From NCBI GenBank assembly GCA_027063295.1, contig JAMORZ010000099.1:1-10430 (forward strand): DNA of 10,430 nucleotides, read 5' to 3'. The stretch's first letter is position 1; the number at the start of each line of letters is the position of its first letter. This document shows positions 1-6,658 of this stretch, piece after piece. The translations under genes and the position numbers were made by a program. The DNA comes from Sulfurimonas sp. (GTDB taxonomy: Bacteria; Campylobacterota; Campylobacteria; Campylobacterales; Sulfurimonadaceae). A model generated the notes under the pieces. It worked only from the letters and a program-made list of their open reading frames with translations, had not been told where the DNA came from and searched no databases.

Positions 1-222
1 GATCTCTCTTTAGACTCACAGTTTTATCTTAACTATGAGATGGAAAATGACCAGCTAAGCATAGGAAAAAACATCCGCTTTTGGGGTGCTTTAGAGGTGA
101 GAAATATCACAGATGGGTTTAACCCCACAGACACAAGAGATGATATCTTCGATGCCGATAACCTTGGGGTGTATAACATTGCGTTTGTCAACGGCGGAGT
201 TAAATTCTGCAGTTTTTCGTAA
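1..222 (+). CDS. C-terminal part of an outer-membrane/porin-like protein, probably truncated
   Basis: The frame is open from the first base of the window, giving 73 residues before TAA at 220-222; the true start lies to the left. A segment with RFWG (residues 26-29) followed by DGFNPTDTRDD (38-48) resembles the 'WG...D..NP.D.R' block that I associate with DUF1302-like outer-membrane beta-barrel proteins. That block normally sits well inside a long protein. Here it is followed by only about 25 residues, and the last dozen (NGGVKFCSFS) read like unrelated sequence. No continuation in another frame is evident in 223-430. I infer a 3'-truncated gene or decaying pseudogene. The family assignment is tentative, and the function cannot be stated from this fragment. 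Confidence 0.5.
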   Translation, partial: DLSLDSQFYLNYEMENDQLSIGKNIRFWGALEVRNITDGFNPTDTRDDIFDADNLGVYNIAFVNGGVKFCSFS

Positions 223-235
223 GAAATATTACGAA
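216..235. repeat. Small inverted repeat over the stop codon of the left fragment
   Basis: TTCGTAA (216-222) and TTACGAA (229-235) are perfect inverted repeats with a 6-nt loop. The TAA stop lies in the left arm. No T-run follows on either strand, so it is not a classical intrinsic terminator. In an AT-rich spacer it could be chance. Confidence 0.3.
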
Positions 236-242
236 TTGTAAC

Positions 243-265
243 CTTAAAGCAACTCTCACTTTAAG
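243..265. repeat. Small inverted repeat in the 223-430 spacer
   Basis: CTTAAAG (243-249) and CTTTAAG (259-265) form a 7-bp perfect stem with a 9-nt loop. On the plus strand it is followed by AAAAAT, not by T, so a plus-strand terminator is unlikely. Together with the repeat at 216-235 and the hairpin at 358-377, it makes this gene-free 208-bp spacer unusually rich in dyads. I see no ORF or RNA gene in the rest of it. Confidence 0.3.
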
Positions 266-357
266 AAAAATCAAAAAATAAATTTTCGCCCATTCAACTA
301 ATAAATGCAATTTCCACCTTAAATCAAGCAGCCATTACTTTTGAAACTCTGGCATAA

Positions 358-377
358 AAAACTTCAGATGAAGTTTT
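358..377 (-). terminator. Probable intrinsic terminator of the ctpA-...-crcB operon
   Basis: AAAACTTC (358-365) and GAAGTTTT (370-377) form a perfect 8-bp stem with a 4-nt loop. Read on the minus strand, the stem is followed by a continuous T-run (TTTTTT, then ATGCC), and it lies 53 bp beyond the crcB stop codon. Only two of the eight pairs are G-C, so the stem is weak. Position and T-tract support termination of leftward transcription. The A/T arms would also let it act, less well, on rightward transcripts. Confidence 0.55.
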
Positions 378-430
378 CTATCCAAGTACTTTTCAAGGTC
401 TATGATTTGAACTTAGGAACTGAGATAACC

Positions 431-817
431 TTATGACTTCAAAATCGTATGAAGAAGATAGTACCCACTTCCTGCCATAAAAATAGTACCAAAAACATTA
501 AGTGCAATGTTACTAAAGGCAAGCAAGAAACTACCACCATTTAAAAGTAAAAAACTCTCTATGGCAAATGTTGAGTAGGTGGTGAGTGCTCCAAGTATCC
601 CTGTTGTGAGAAAAGATTTTAGATGCACAGGAAGGTTAACATACATAAAGTAAGCTACAAGAGATCCCATAATAAAGCTACCTAAGAGATTTACTCCTAA
701 TGTTCCATAAGGGAGTTCATGGGGTATTCTGTGCGATATAAAACCGTTAAGATATGCACGCAATACAGCTCCTAAGAAGCCTCCACTACCTATCGCTAGG
801 ATTGTTTGCCAACTCAT
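431..817 (-). CDS. crcB: Fluoride-specific ion channel CrcB/Fluc
   Basis: Small four-helix membrane protein that exports fluoride as a dual-topology dimer and protects cytoplasmic enzymes. Read from the ATG at 817 it is 128 aa, the normal family size. Family blocks are visible: GGFLGAVLR (residues 12-20), GTLGVNLLGSF (38-48, with the conserved Asn43) and GALTTYSTF (76-84). Three ATGs lie in tandem at 823, 820 and 817. The AAAGG ribosome-binding site sits about 3, 6 and 9 nt from them, so 817 or 820 is preferred; a longer frame reaching 895 would run deep into plsC and is not supported. It overlaps the end of plsC by about 30 bp, implying translational coupling at the distal end of the operon. 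The first Phe of the canonical TTFSTF motif is Tyr here. Confidence 0.93.
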   Translation of the reverse strand: MSWQTILAIGSGGFLGAVLRAYLNGFISHRIPHELPYGTLGVNLLGSFIMGSLVAYFMYVNLPVHLKSFLTTGILGALTTYSTFAIESFLLLNGGSFLLAFSNIALNVFGTIFMAGSGYYLLHTILKS

Positions 818-1484
818 CATCATACACCTTTTGCATCTTTTCACGTAACTCTTTGAGCCAGTTTTCATCCTCTTTATTCGCAATAAAACTATCAAGATAG
901 ATAACTGTAATCTTTCCAGGCTTATAGTAAAAACGTTTGATATCGTAGTACTTTGCTGTTTGGATTAGTACTATGGGTTGTACACGAAGTTCATATTTGT
1001 CTGCAACTACTTTTGCACCATGTTTAAAAGGAAGCATCCTTCCATCTCGTGAGCGAGTCCCTTCAGGAAACATCGTTATAACACGCCCTTTGTTGAGACG
1101 ATCTTTTGCATTTTTTAGAAGTTTTACCAAAGAAGTTTTATTTTGTCGTTCTATAGGGATATCTTCTGGCATACTCATCGCTAGACCAAAAAATGGTACA
1201 TCAAAAAGCTCTTTTTTTGCAACCCATGCCAAATCTTTTTTTGAAACCGTCTCAATCACTCCAATATCTAAATCACTTTGATGGTTTATAAGAAACATTT
1301 GAGCAGCTGGATCTTCTTCCCCTTTAACCTCAGTTGAAAAAAATGTAGTAAGTCGGATAAACCATGCTGCGATCTTTCTAGCATATGGACGGGGGAGAAG
1401 GTAGTAAAAAAGTATAGAAAATGTAAGAGCAGTAAAGATAATAACTGTAGCAATAAACCAATTAATATGAGCAAGTATCTTCAT
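786..1484 (-). CDS. plsC: 1-acyl-sn-glycerol-3-phosphate acyltransferase
   Basis: 232-aa PlsC/LPLAT enzyme that acylates lysophosphatidic acid at the sn-2 position to make phosphatidic acid at the inner membrane. An N-terminal hydrophobic segment (about residues 8-30) anchors it. The catalytic HX4D box is NHQSDLD with His68 and Asp73. Further family blocks are VAKKEL (88-93), the EDIPIER stretch around 107-113, and FPEGTRS (139-145), which binds the glycerol-phosphate. Length is typical for the family. The ATG at 1484 lies inside the last codons of the upstream membrane-protein gene (23-bp overlap), and its own 3' end overlaps crcB, so it is embedded in the operon. Substrate and acyl preference cannot be read from the sequence. 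Confidence 0.93.
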   Translation of the reverse strand: MKILAHINWFIATVIIFTALTFSILFYYLLPRPYARKIAAWFIRLTTFFSTEVKGEEDPAAQMFLINHQSDLDIGVIETVSKKDLAWVAKKELFDVPFFGLAMSMPEDIPIERQNKTSLVKLLKNAKDRLNKGRVITMFPEGTRSRDGRMLPFKHGAKVVADKYELRVQPIVLIQTAKYYDIKRFYYKPGKITVIYLDSFIANKEDENWLKELREKMQKVYDDELANNPSDR

Positions 1485-2556
1485 TTTTCACCCATCCTAT
1501 TTTCTCATTTTTTAGTTTTACTTTGACAAAATTTTCTACAAAACCCTCTTTTGGTAAAAACTGCTGCGTTTGTGTTGTTTCAAAAATCGTTCCATTAGAT
1601 ACAGGCAAGAGGTAGATATTTGCCTCTGCTTTAATACACACATCTTTTTGAGGAACTAACATATATGCGATATATACTAAAGGAATAAGGATAAAAACAA
1701 GATAGATGTACTTTTTTCTCCAGAGTATAAAAAGAAACGCAACAAATGCAACTGCTGCTGCGATATTTATCTTGAGTTGTTCTTTTGATTGATCTTTTGG
1801 TTTTAGATCACTCTGTGCCACTACACTATCATCATCAACAATAATAGGGATAGAGAGCTTTAGATACTTGTTTTTTTCAAGGTTAAAGTAGCTAAAAGAA
1901 AAGTTTTCTAACTTTTTATCTATCACAACATAGTATGTTATCTTAGAATCAAAATAAGAATCTTCTAAAGACTCTATACCTTGTTTATAAACATTGCTAA
2001 AGTGAAGCATATCTATCTTTGTATTTTTAGCAGTTGCTACAAAAACCACTATATTGTGTGTTGTATCATACGATGTTGTTTTAAACTCTTGAAGTACAAA
2101 CTCATCAGCTATGATACCAGAAAAGTCACTTTTTGGATTGAGTGTAATCACATTGAGCTTTTTACCCTTGAGTGTTGTTGCTGGGTAAAAAAATGAGCTG
2201 TTTAGGTCGTTTGCTGCATTTGTATCTTCTGTTCTATTATCATCGAAAACAAGTGAAGCAGTGATATTTGGAGTTGCTGCCTGAGATTTATTAGTAAAAA
2301 AGTAAAAAGTATCGTAATAATACTTCGCTCTTACTTCTCTGTAAGGAATCTCATTGAGTAGTTCAACCCCCTGTGCATCTTCAAAACTGTAAACAATGTC
2401 ATCAAAATCACGAACCGTAGAGAGAGATTTTAGAGTTACTCTAAATATCTCCCCCTCAATAACTCTTTGTGGTATATCTTCGTAGCTTAGGTAGATAACC
2501 TTGTTTGCTAAAAGCGAAGATACAAAAAGAAGAGTTAAAAAAAATAGCTTTAGCAC
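1462..2556 (-). CDS. Conserved envelope protein: signal peptide, beta-rich periplasmic region, two TM helices, C-terminal SH3-like domain
   Basis: 364 aa, no assigned function that I recognise. Residues 1-18 form a signal peptide ending in SLLA. Residues 19-255 are rich in beta-strand patterns and could form two Ig-like sandwiches, loosely reminiscent of BatD proteins (inference). Hydrophobic helices at about 262-280 and 283-302 are separated by the basic turn RKK, predicting both flanks in the periplasm. Residues 305-364 look like a bacterial SH3 (SH3b) fold ending with a GWV...DTC segment. The only two cysteines, Cys307 and Cys362, bracket this domain and could form a disulfide. The start is GTG at 2556, overlapping the purQ stop by 7 bp, with AAGGA 11 nt upstream. 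As I recall, a homologue (Cj0515, putative periplasmic protein) holds the same place in C. jejuni. Confidence 0.8.
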   Translation of the reverse strand: MLKLFFLTLLFVSSLLANKVIYLSYEDIPQRVIEGEIFRVTLKSLSTVRDFDDIVYSFEDAQGVELLNEIPYREVRAKYYYDTFYFFTNKSQAATPNITASLVFDDNRTEDTNAANDLNSSFFYPATTLKGKKLNVITLNPKSDFSGIIADEFVLQEFKTTSYDTTHNIVVFVATAKNTKIDMLHFSNVYKQGIESLEDSYFDSKITYYVVIDKKLENFSFSYFNLEKNKYLKLSIPIIVDDDSVVAQSDLKPKDQSKEQLKINIAAAVAFVAFLFILWRKKYIYLVFILIPLVYIAYMLVPQKDVCIKAEANIYLLPVSNGTIFETTQTQQFLPKEGFVENFVKVKLKNEKIGWVKNEDTCSY

Positions 2557-3227
2557 GATTTTACAAATCCTTGTAACATAGCTACACCATCATCGCTTCC
2601 AAGAAGTACCTCCATGGCACGCTCTGGGTGTGGCATAAGTCCAAACACATTTTTTTCTTTATTGCAAACACCTGCGATAGATGCAACTGAGCCGTTAGGG
2701 TTTTTGATCTCACCTTGTGCATCTGTATAGCGAACCAAAATCTGGTTGTTTGCTTCAAGCTCTCTAAGTCCAGCTTCATCGATATAGTAGTTACCATCGT
2801 GATGAGCAATTGGGATGTTTACAACATCACCATTGTTAAGCTCTTGTAAAAAGATGTTGTCGTTGTTCTCAATCTTAAGATGGTGATGTTTTGAGATGAA
2901 GTGAAGACCCTCGTTGCGTTTGAGTGCACCAGGGAGTAAGCCAGATTCAGTAAGTACTTGAAAACCGTTACAGATACCAAGTACCTTTCCACCATTTGCT
3001 GCATACTCTTTTACAGCTTTCATTACAGGGCTAAACTTAGCGATCGCACCACTTCTGAGGTAATCACCATAAGAGAAACCTCCAGCAACTACTAGCAGAT
3101 CAGTATCTGTTGGTAAGCTCTCTGCTTTATGCCATACTATCTCAGTTGTTGCACCAAGTTTTTCAAAAGCATACTGTGTATCGTACTCACAGTTTGTTCC
3201 TGGAAATTGTAAGATAGAAACTTTCAT
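2550..3227 (-). CDS. purQ: Phosphoribosylformylglycinamidine synthase, glutaminase subunit
   Basis: 225-aa class I glutamine amidotransferase. It hydrolyses glutamine and passes ammonia to PurL for the FGAR-to-FGAM step of purine synthesis, in a complex with PurS. The triad is visible: nucleophile Cys86 in GICNGFQ (84-90), with His200 and Glu202 in MPHPERAME (198-206). The oxyanion-region GGFSYGDYLRSGAIA (49-63) and AHHDGNY (141-147) are PurQ hallmarks. Length is normal for the small PurQ that works with a separate PurS. Its ATG overlaps the purS stop by one base (TAATG), a classic coupling arrangement that fits the need for matched subunits. purL is not in the window. Confidence 0.97.
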   Translation of the reverse strand: MKVSILQFPGTNCEYDTQYAFEKLGATTEIVWHKAESLPTDTDLLVVAGGFSYGDYLRSGAIAKFSPVMKAVKEYAANGGKVLGICNGFQVLTESGLLPGALKRNEGLHFISKHHHLKIENNDNIFLQELNNGDVVNIPIAHHDGNYYIDEAGLRELEANNQILVRYTDAQGEIKNPNGSVASIAGVCNKEKNVFGLMPHPERAMEVLLGSDDGVAMLQGFVKSC

Positions 3228-3466
3228 TATACTAACTCAATCTCATAATCTTCGATCACAGTGTTTGCCAAAAGCTCTTCACACATTTTTGTTACATCTG
3301 CCATCGCTTTTTCTTTGTCGCTCTCATCTAGTTGAAGAACGATCTGTTTTCCTACACGAACATCTTTTACACCGTTGAAGTGTAGAGAGTCAAGTGCATG
3401 ATGCACCGCTTTACCTTGAGAGTCTAATACACCTGCTTTTAAAGAGATATTTACAATTGCTTTCAT
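3227..3466 (-). CDS. purS: Phosphoribosylformylglycinamidine synthase subunit PurS
   Basis: 79-aa protein that bridges PurQ and PurL in the three-part FGAM synthase. The sequence shows the standard PurS pattern: an opening beta strand (KAIVNISLKAGVLD), the invariant-type 'DSQGKAVHHALDSL' turn and helix at residues 15-28, then GVKDVRVGKQIVLQLDE (33-49). A C-terminal helix and strand end in EDYEIELV. It lies one base after the purC stop and overlaps purQ by one base. PurS is used with the small PurL type rather than the fused PurL of gammaproteobacteria. Confidence 0.95.
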   Translation of the reverse strand: MKAIVNISLKAGVLDSQGKAVHHALDSLHFNGVKDVRVGKQIVLQLDESDKEKAMADVTKMCEELLANTVIEDYEIELV

Positions 3467-3467
3467 G

Positions 3468-4181
3468 TTATTTTCCTAGTATTCTGTTTAAAACTTGCTC
3501 ATAAGCTACAGTAAGCCCACCTAAACCTTGACGAAATCTGTCTTTATCCATCTTCTCACCAGACTCAATGTCCCAAAAACGGCAGTTGTCAGGGCTTATC
3601 TCATCTATAAGGATGATGTTTCCGTTAGCATCTTTTCCAAACTCAAGTTTAAAATCAACAAGATTAAGACCTTTCTCTGCAAAGTAAGGTTTTAAGATGT
3701 CATTTACCTGACGAGCCATACGGCGAAGTTTGTCAAGCTCATCTTGGAAATCTACAAGACCTAAGATAAGCGCATGTTGGTCGTTGAGTTTTGGATCACC
3801 AAGATCATCGTTTTTATAGTCAAACTCAACAAGTGTAAAAGGTAACACTTTTCCATCTTCTATACCAAGGTTACGGCTAAGCGAACCAGTTGCGATGTTA
3901 CGAACGATCACTTCGATGAGGATTACATCTGCTTTTTTGTGAAGCATATGGTTGTCATCTAGCATCTCTACAAAGTGCGTTTGGATCCCATTTTCCTCTA
4001 AGAGTTTAAAAAGTTCTGTTGAGATTTTATTATTAAGTGCACCTTTTCCAGCTTCACTTGACTTTTTCTCACCATTAAACGCAGTAAGGTCATCTTTAAA
4101 CTCAGAGATCACTAAGTTTGCATCATCAGTTGACCAAATTTTTTTTGCTTTTCCTTCGTAGAGTAACTCTCTTTTTTCCAT
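3468..4181 (-). CDS. purC: Phosphoribosylaminoimidazole-succinocarboxamide synthase
   Basis: 237-aa SAICAR synthetase, joining aspartate to CAIR with ATP in the eighth step of IMP synthesis. Recognisable blocks are LLYEGKAKKIW (residues 6-16, nucleotide-binding loop), the DDLTAFNGEKK stretch (30-40), VRNIATGSLSRNLG (93-106) and the signature DEISPDNCRFWD (193-204). Full length for the stand-alone bacterial enzyme. An AAGGA about 10 nt ahead of the ATG overlaps the TAA of ctpA, and the two genes are 7 bp apart, so purC is translated from the ctpA-led transcript. No PurR-like operator or purine riboswitch is visible before it. Confidence 0.97.
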   Translation of the reverse strand: MEKRELLYEGKAKKIWSTDDANLVISEFKDDLTAFNGEKKSSEAGKGALNNKISTELFKLLEENGIQTHFVEMLDDNHMLHKKADVILIEVIVRNIATGSLSRNLGIEDGKVLPFTLVEFDYKNDDLGDPKLNDQHALILGLVDFQDELDKLRRMARQVNDILKPYFAEKGLNLVDFKLEFGKDANGNIILIDEISPDNCRFWDIESGEKMDKDRFRQGLGGLTVAYEQVLNRILGK

Positions 4182-4188
4182 CTCTTTT

Positions 4189-5502
4189 TTATCCTTTTAT
4201 GATTACTAAAGCTTTGATAATATCAACTGCTTCTTTAAGTTGAATATCTTTATTTAGCATTTCTGGTGTAATTATATCTTTTTTCTCTTTTTTATTTTCT
4301 TTTTTCTCATCTTTTTTTCCATCAACTTTTTCAAGCTCCTCAGCTAAGTGTTTTTTGAGGTCTGCTTCTTTGATAGAAAATTCATTTTCATGAGTTTTTA
4401 CTTCACCTGGAGCTACTTGAATATCTGGAGTAACACCAACAGCTTGGATAGTTCTTCCACTTGGAAGATAATAACGAGCGATGGTAAGCTTAATCGCTTC
4501 ACCATGTTCTAGTGGTAATACAACCTGAACACTCCCTTTTCCAAAAGTTTTTTCACCAACTAAAACACCACGTTTATGATCTTGAAGAGCACCACTAACG
4601 ATCTCACTAGCACTTGCACTTCCACCATTGACAAGAACAACTAGAGGAGCTTTTGTAAGTGTTGCGCTACTTGATGCACTAAAAACTCTTTCATCACTTG
4701 CTCTACGACCTTTTTGAGATACAATTTTCCCCTCATCTACAAAGATATCAACAAGCCCTACAGCTTGATCTAAAAGACCACCTGGGTTGTTTCTAAGATC
4801 TAAAATAATCCCTTTGTAACCCTTATGTTTTTCTAAAGCTGCCGTGATATCTTTTACAACTTTTTGATCAAATGATGTTACACGAAGATATAAGATATCA
4901 TCACCGATGGTTTTTGCATAAACAGACTCTATTGTGATATCTCCACGGACGATATGTACTTTTAGTGGTTTACTCTCCCCTTTACGTACAATAGTCAGAT
5001 CAATCGGTGTTCCAATCTCACCACGCATAATCGAAACTGCTTCATCTATTGTCATATCTAAAGTGGACTGATCGTCAATCTTTAAGATAATATCACCAGA
5101 TTTAAGTCCAGCCTTATCTGCTGGAGTACCCTCAATAGGAGCGATAACTGTTAAAGCACCATCTTTCACCCCAACAGTGATACCAAGTCCACCAAATGAA
5201 CCTTTTGTTTGTATCTGAAGTTTTTCATACTGTTCAGCAGTTAAAAAGTTTGAATGGGCATCAAGATTTTTCATCATCCCATCAAGAGCTTTATTCATAA
5301 GCTCTTCAATCGTAACATCATCGACATTGTACTGTTCAACAATACTAATAACACGAGTAAATTTCGCAAAAGCTTCAAGTCTGGAAGCTTCTGTCTCTTT
5401 TTTTGGAATTTTTGCTTCAGCAAAAAGTGTTGAAGAGAAGAAAAGACTCATAGAGAGTGCAACTGAGGCAAAGCCCATCGTAATAAATTTTGTATTTTTC
5501 AT
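4189..5502 (-). CDS. ctpA: Periplasmic C-terminal processing protease (S41)
   Basis: 437-aa carboxyl-terminal processing peptidase that trims or degrades envelope proteins. A signal peptide covers about residues 1-29 (hydrophobic 10-27, cleavage near FAEA). A PDZ domain spans about 100-190, with its carboxylate-binding loop near SFGGLGI (102-108). The protease core has NNPGG (238-242) and the catalytic residues Ser297 in GGSASASE (293-300), Lys322 in TFGKG (319-323), and Glu300, at the same relative spacing as Ser372/Lys397/Glu375 of the cyanobacterial D1 protease. A very charged Lys/Glu linker (about 388-409) precedes a short C-terminal helix. The start codon ATG has a weak GGA 8 nt upstream. 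It is the first gene of the operon; a TATAAT lies about 33 bp upstream. Confidence 0.95.
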   Translation of the reverse strand: MKNTKFITMGFASVALSMSLFFSSTLFAEAKIPKKETEASRLEAFAKFTRVISIVEQYNVDDVTIEELMNKALDGMMKNLDAHSNFLTAEQYEKLQIQTKGSFGGLGITVGVKDGALTVIAPIEGTPADKAGLKSGDIILKIDDQSTLDMTIDEAVSIMRGEIGTPIDLTIVRKGESKPLKVHIVRGDITIESVYAKTIGDDILYLRVTSFDQKVVKDITAALEKHKGYKGIILDLRNNPGGLLDQAVGLVDIFVDEGKIVSQKGRRASDERVFSASSSATLTKAPLVVLVNGGSASASEIVSGALQDHKRGVLVGEKTFGKGSVQVVLPLEHGEAIKLTIARYYLPSGRTIQAVGVTPDIQVAPGEVKTHENEFSIKEADLKKHLAEELEKVDGKKDEKKENKKEKKDIITPEMLNKDIQLKEAVDIIKALVIIKG

Positions 5503-5534
5503 AGTGTTGTCCGATTTTGTGGTTTAAAGAAAAT

Positions 5535-5540
5535 ATTATA
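5535..5540 (-). promoter_or_regulatory. Sigma-70 -10 box for ctpA-purCSQ-plsC-crcB
   Basis: On the minus strand, TATAAT occupies 5540-5535, placing the transcript start near 5528, about 26 nt before the ctpA ATG. No good TTGACA is found 16-18 bp upstream, which is normal for the housekeeping promoters of this phylum, where AT-rich phased sequence replaces the -35. A second TATAAT on the same strand (5617-5612) is a weaker alternative because it would give a long leader. Confidence 0.5.
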
Positions 5541-5651
5541 CCTTGTAGTTATTAATGATTACTAAATTCTAAAAGTTGTTTATTTTAAATGTTAGAAAAT
5601 AAGATAGAATAATTATAAAAATTACTCAAGATTATCTTAATGTCACTTGAT

Positions 5652-5657
5652 TATAAT
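5652..5657 (+). promoter_or_regulatory. Sigma-70 -10 box for the NifU-like/flavin reductase/TSUP operon
   Basis: TATAAT at 5652-5657, preceded by TTGAT, lies 28 bp before the ATG at 5686, so the leader would be about 20 nt and contain the AAAAAAGG ribosome-binding site. The -35 region is not conserved. It contains a short dyad, AAGAT-T-ATCTT (5628-5638), of unknown meaning. This box and the ctpA box point away from each other across the 183-bp divergent spacer. Confidence 0.5.
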
Positions 5658-5685
5658 TTTAAAAATATTTAAAAAAGGTTTTTCT

Positions 5686-6057
5686 ATGCAATTTTTAGAT
5701 GAAGATTTGTATGAAGCTGTAAAAAACTATATCCCAAAAATAAGTGAGTATGTAAATTCTCATGGTGGTGGTATATCACTTCTTGGTGTAAAAGATGGTG
5801 TTGTCTATATTACCCTTACAGGTGCTTGTGGAGATTGTTCTATGAGCTTAATGACAACAAAAATGGTGGTACAAAAGAAACTGCGTGAACTTTTACATCC
5901 AGAACTTGTGGTGGTCAATGTAGATGGAACAAAAGAAAATGAGATGCCAAAAGATGCATATCAGGGATCACAAGAGATAGAAGAAAACAAAGAAGATAGC
6001 ACTATGCAACAAAAAGAGGGTATGCTACATAACCTCAAACATCTGGTAGGACTTTAA
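5686..6057 (+). CDS. NifU C-terminal-domain Fe-S cluster protein
   Basis: 123-aa protein whose N-terminal two-thirds is a NifU/NfuA-type Fe-S scaffold or carrier domain. The cluster-binding motif is GACGDCSMS (residues 46-54) with the Cys48-X2-Cys51 pair, preceded by the family's HGGGISLLGV stretch (26-35). A dimer would hold one [4Fe-4S] cluster. The last 40 residues are acidic and polar, then basic, without a recognised domain. I chose the ATG at 5686 because AAAAAAGG lies 7 nt ahead; the frame can be extended to a TTG at 5647, but that would precede the promoter's expected start. It opens a three-gene operon with an FMN protein and a permease, so delivering clusters to a redox partner is possible but unproven. 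Confidence 0.87.
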   Translation: MQFLDEDLYEAVKNYIPKISEYVNSHGGGISLLGVKDGVVYITLTGACGDCSMSLMTTKMVVQKKLRELLHPELVVVNVDGTKENEMPKDAYQGSQEIEENKEDSTMQQKEGMLHNLKHLVGL

Positions 6058-6058
6058 T

Positions 6059-6655
6059 ATGGTTGTCAACTATGAAGATAAAAAACTTACACAACGTTAC
6101 CAACTTATGGCACAAACCATTATCCCAAGACCAATTGGCTGGATACTTACACAAAATGACGAAGGTGTTCTTAATGTTGCACCTTTTAGCTATTTTATGG
6201 GGCTCTCTTCTGAACCTGCAACTATGGTTGTAAGTATAGGGCACAAAAGTGATGGTACACCAAAAGATACTCTAAAAAATATCCGTAACAACAAACTTTG
6301 CACCATCTGTATGGTTGATGAATCATCGATGCAAAAGATGCACTTTAGTTCCAAAGAGATCCCTTCTCATGAGAGTGAGGCTGTAATGTTTGAGATAGAA
6401 ACACAGCAGATAATGGATGGTTTTCCCCCAATCATAAAAGATACACCAAGTGCATTTTTTTGTACTCTCTATCAAGAGATTGATCTTGCTAATTCAAAAA
6501 CGATTCCTCTTATCGTAGAGATACAATACCAATATATAGATGAAAAAATCATCAAAAACAAAGAAAAACTGGTTCTTGAGTATGATCCACTCTTGAGAGT
6601 TGGAAAAAGTTATGCAACACTTGGTGAGAAGATAACTCCACCTCAGATCCCTTAA
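6059..6655 (+). CDS. Flavin reductase-like FMN-binding protein (flavoredoxin-type)
   Basis: 198-aa protein of the flavin-reductase-like split-barrel family, which binds FMN and reduces flavin or passes electrons. Family hallmarks are IIPRPIGWI (residues 21-29), NVAPFSYFMGLSSEPATMVVSIG (39-61) and the helix start KDTLKNI (69-75). This is the arrangement seen in flavoredoxins and DIM6/NTAB-type proteins. The partner and substrate cannot be told from the sequence. The ATG at 6059 is two bases after the stop codon of the NifU-like gene, with a GGA inside that gene's last codons as ribosome-binding site. Three bases separate it from the permease gene, so the three are clearly cotranscribed. Confidence 0.85.
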   Translation: MVVNYEDKKLTQRYQLMAQTIIPRPIGWILTQNDEGVLNVAPFSYFMGLSSEPATMVVSIGHKSDGTPKDTLKNIRNNKLCTICMVDESSMQKMHFSSKEIPSHESEAVMFEIETQQIMDGFPPIIKDTPSAFFCTLYQEIDLANSKTIPLIVEIQYQYIDEKIIKNKEKLVLEYDPLLRVGKSYATLGEKITPPQIP

Positions 6656-6658
6656 AAT

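Noticed and set aside
818..895. N-terminal extension of CrcB by 26 residues from an upstream start
   Set aside because: It has no homology to the family, is basic and Cys-containing, lies wholly within plsC, and the ribosome-binding site points to the tandem ATGs at 823-817.
5624..5630. ACTCAAG, a perfect HAIR half-site, in the ctpA/NifU divergent promoter region
   Set aside because: The matching left half 7 nt away has only 1 of 7 positions correct, so there is no dyad. It also shows that a single half-site can occur by chance in this DNA.
5647..5685. TTG start for the NifU-like protein adding 13 residues
   Set aside because: It would place the start codon at or before the -10 box, and the extension has no family resemblance. 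ATG at 5686 has a good ribosome-binding site.
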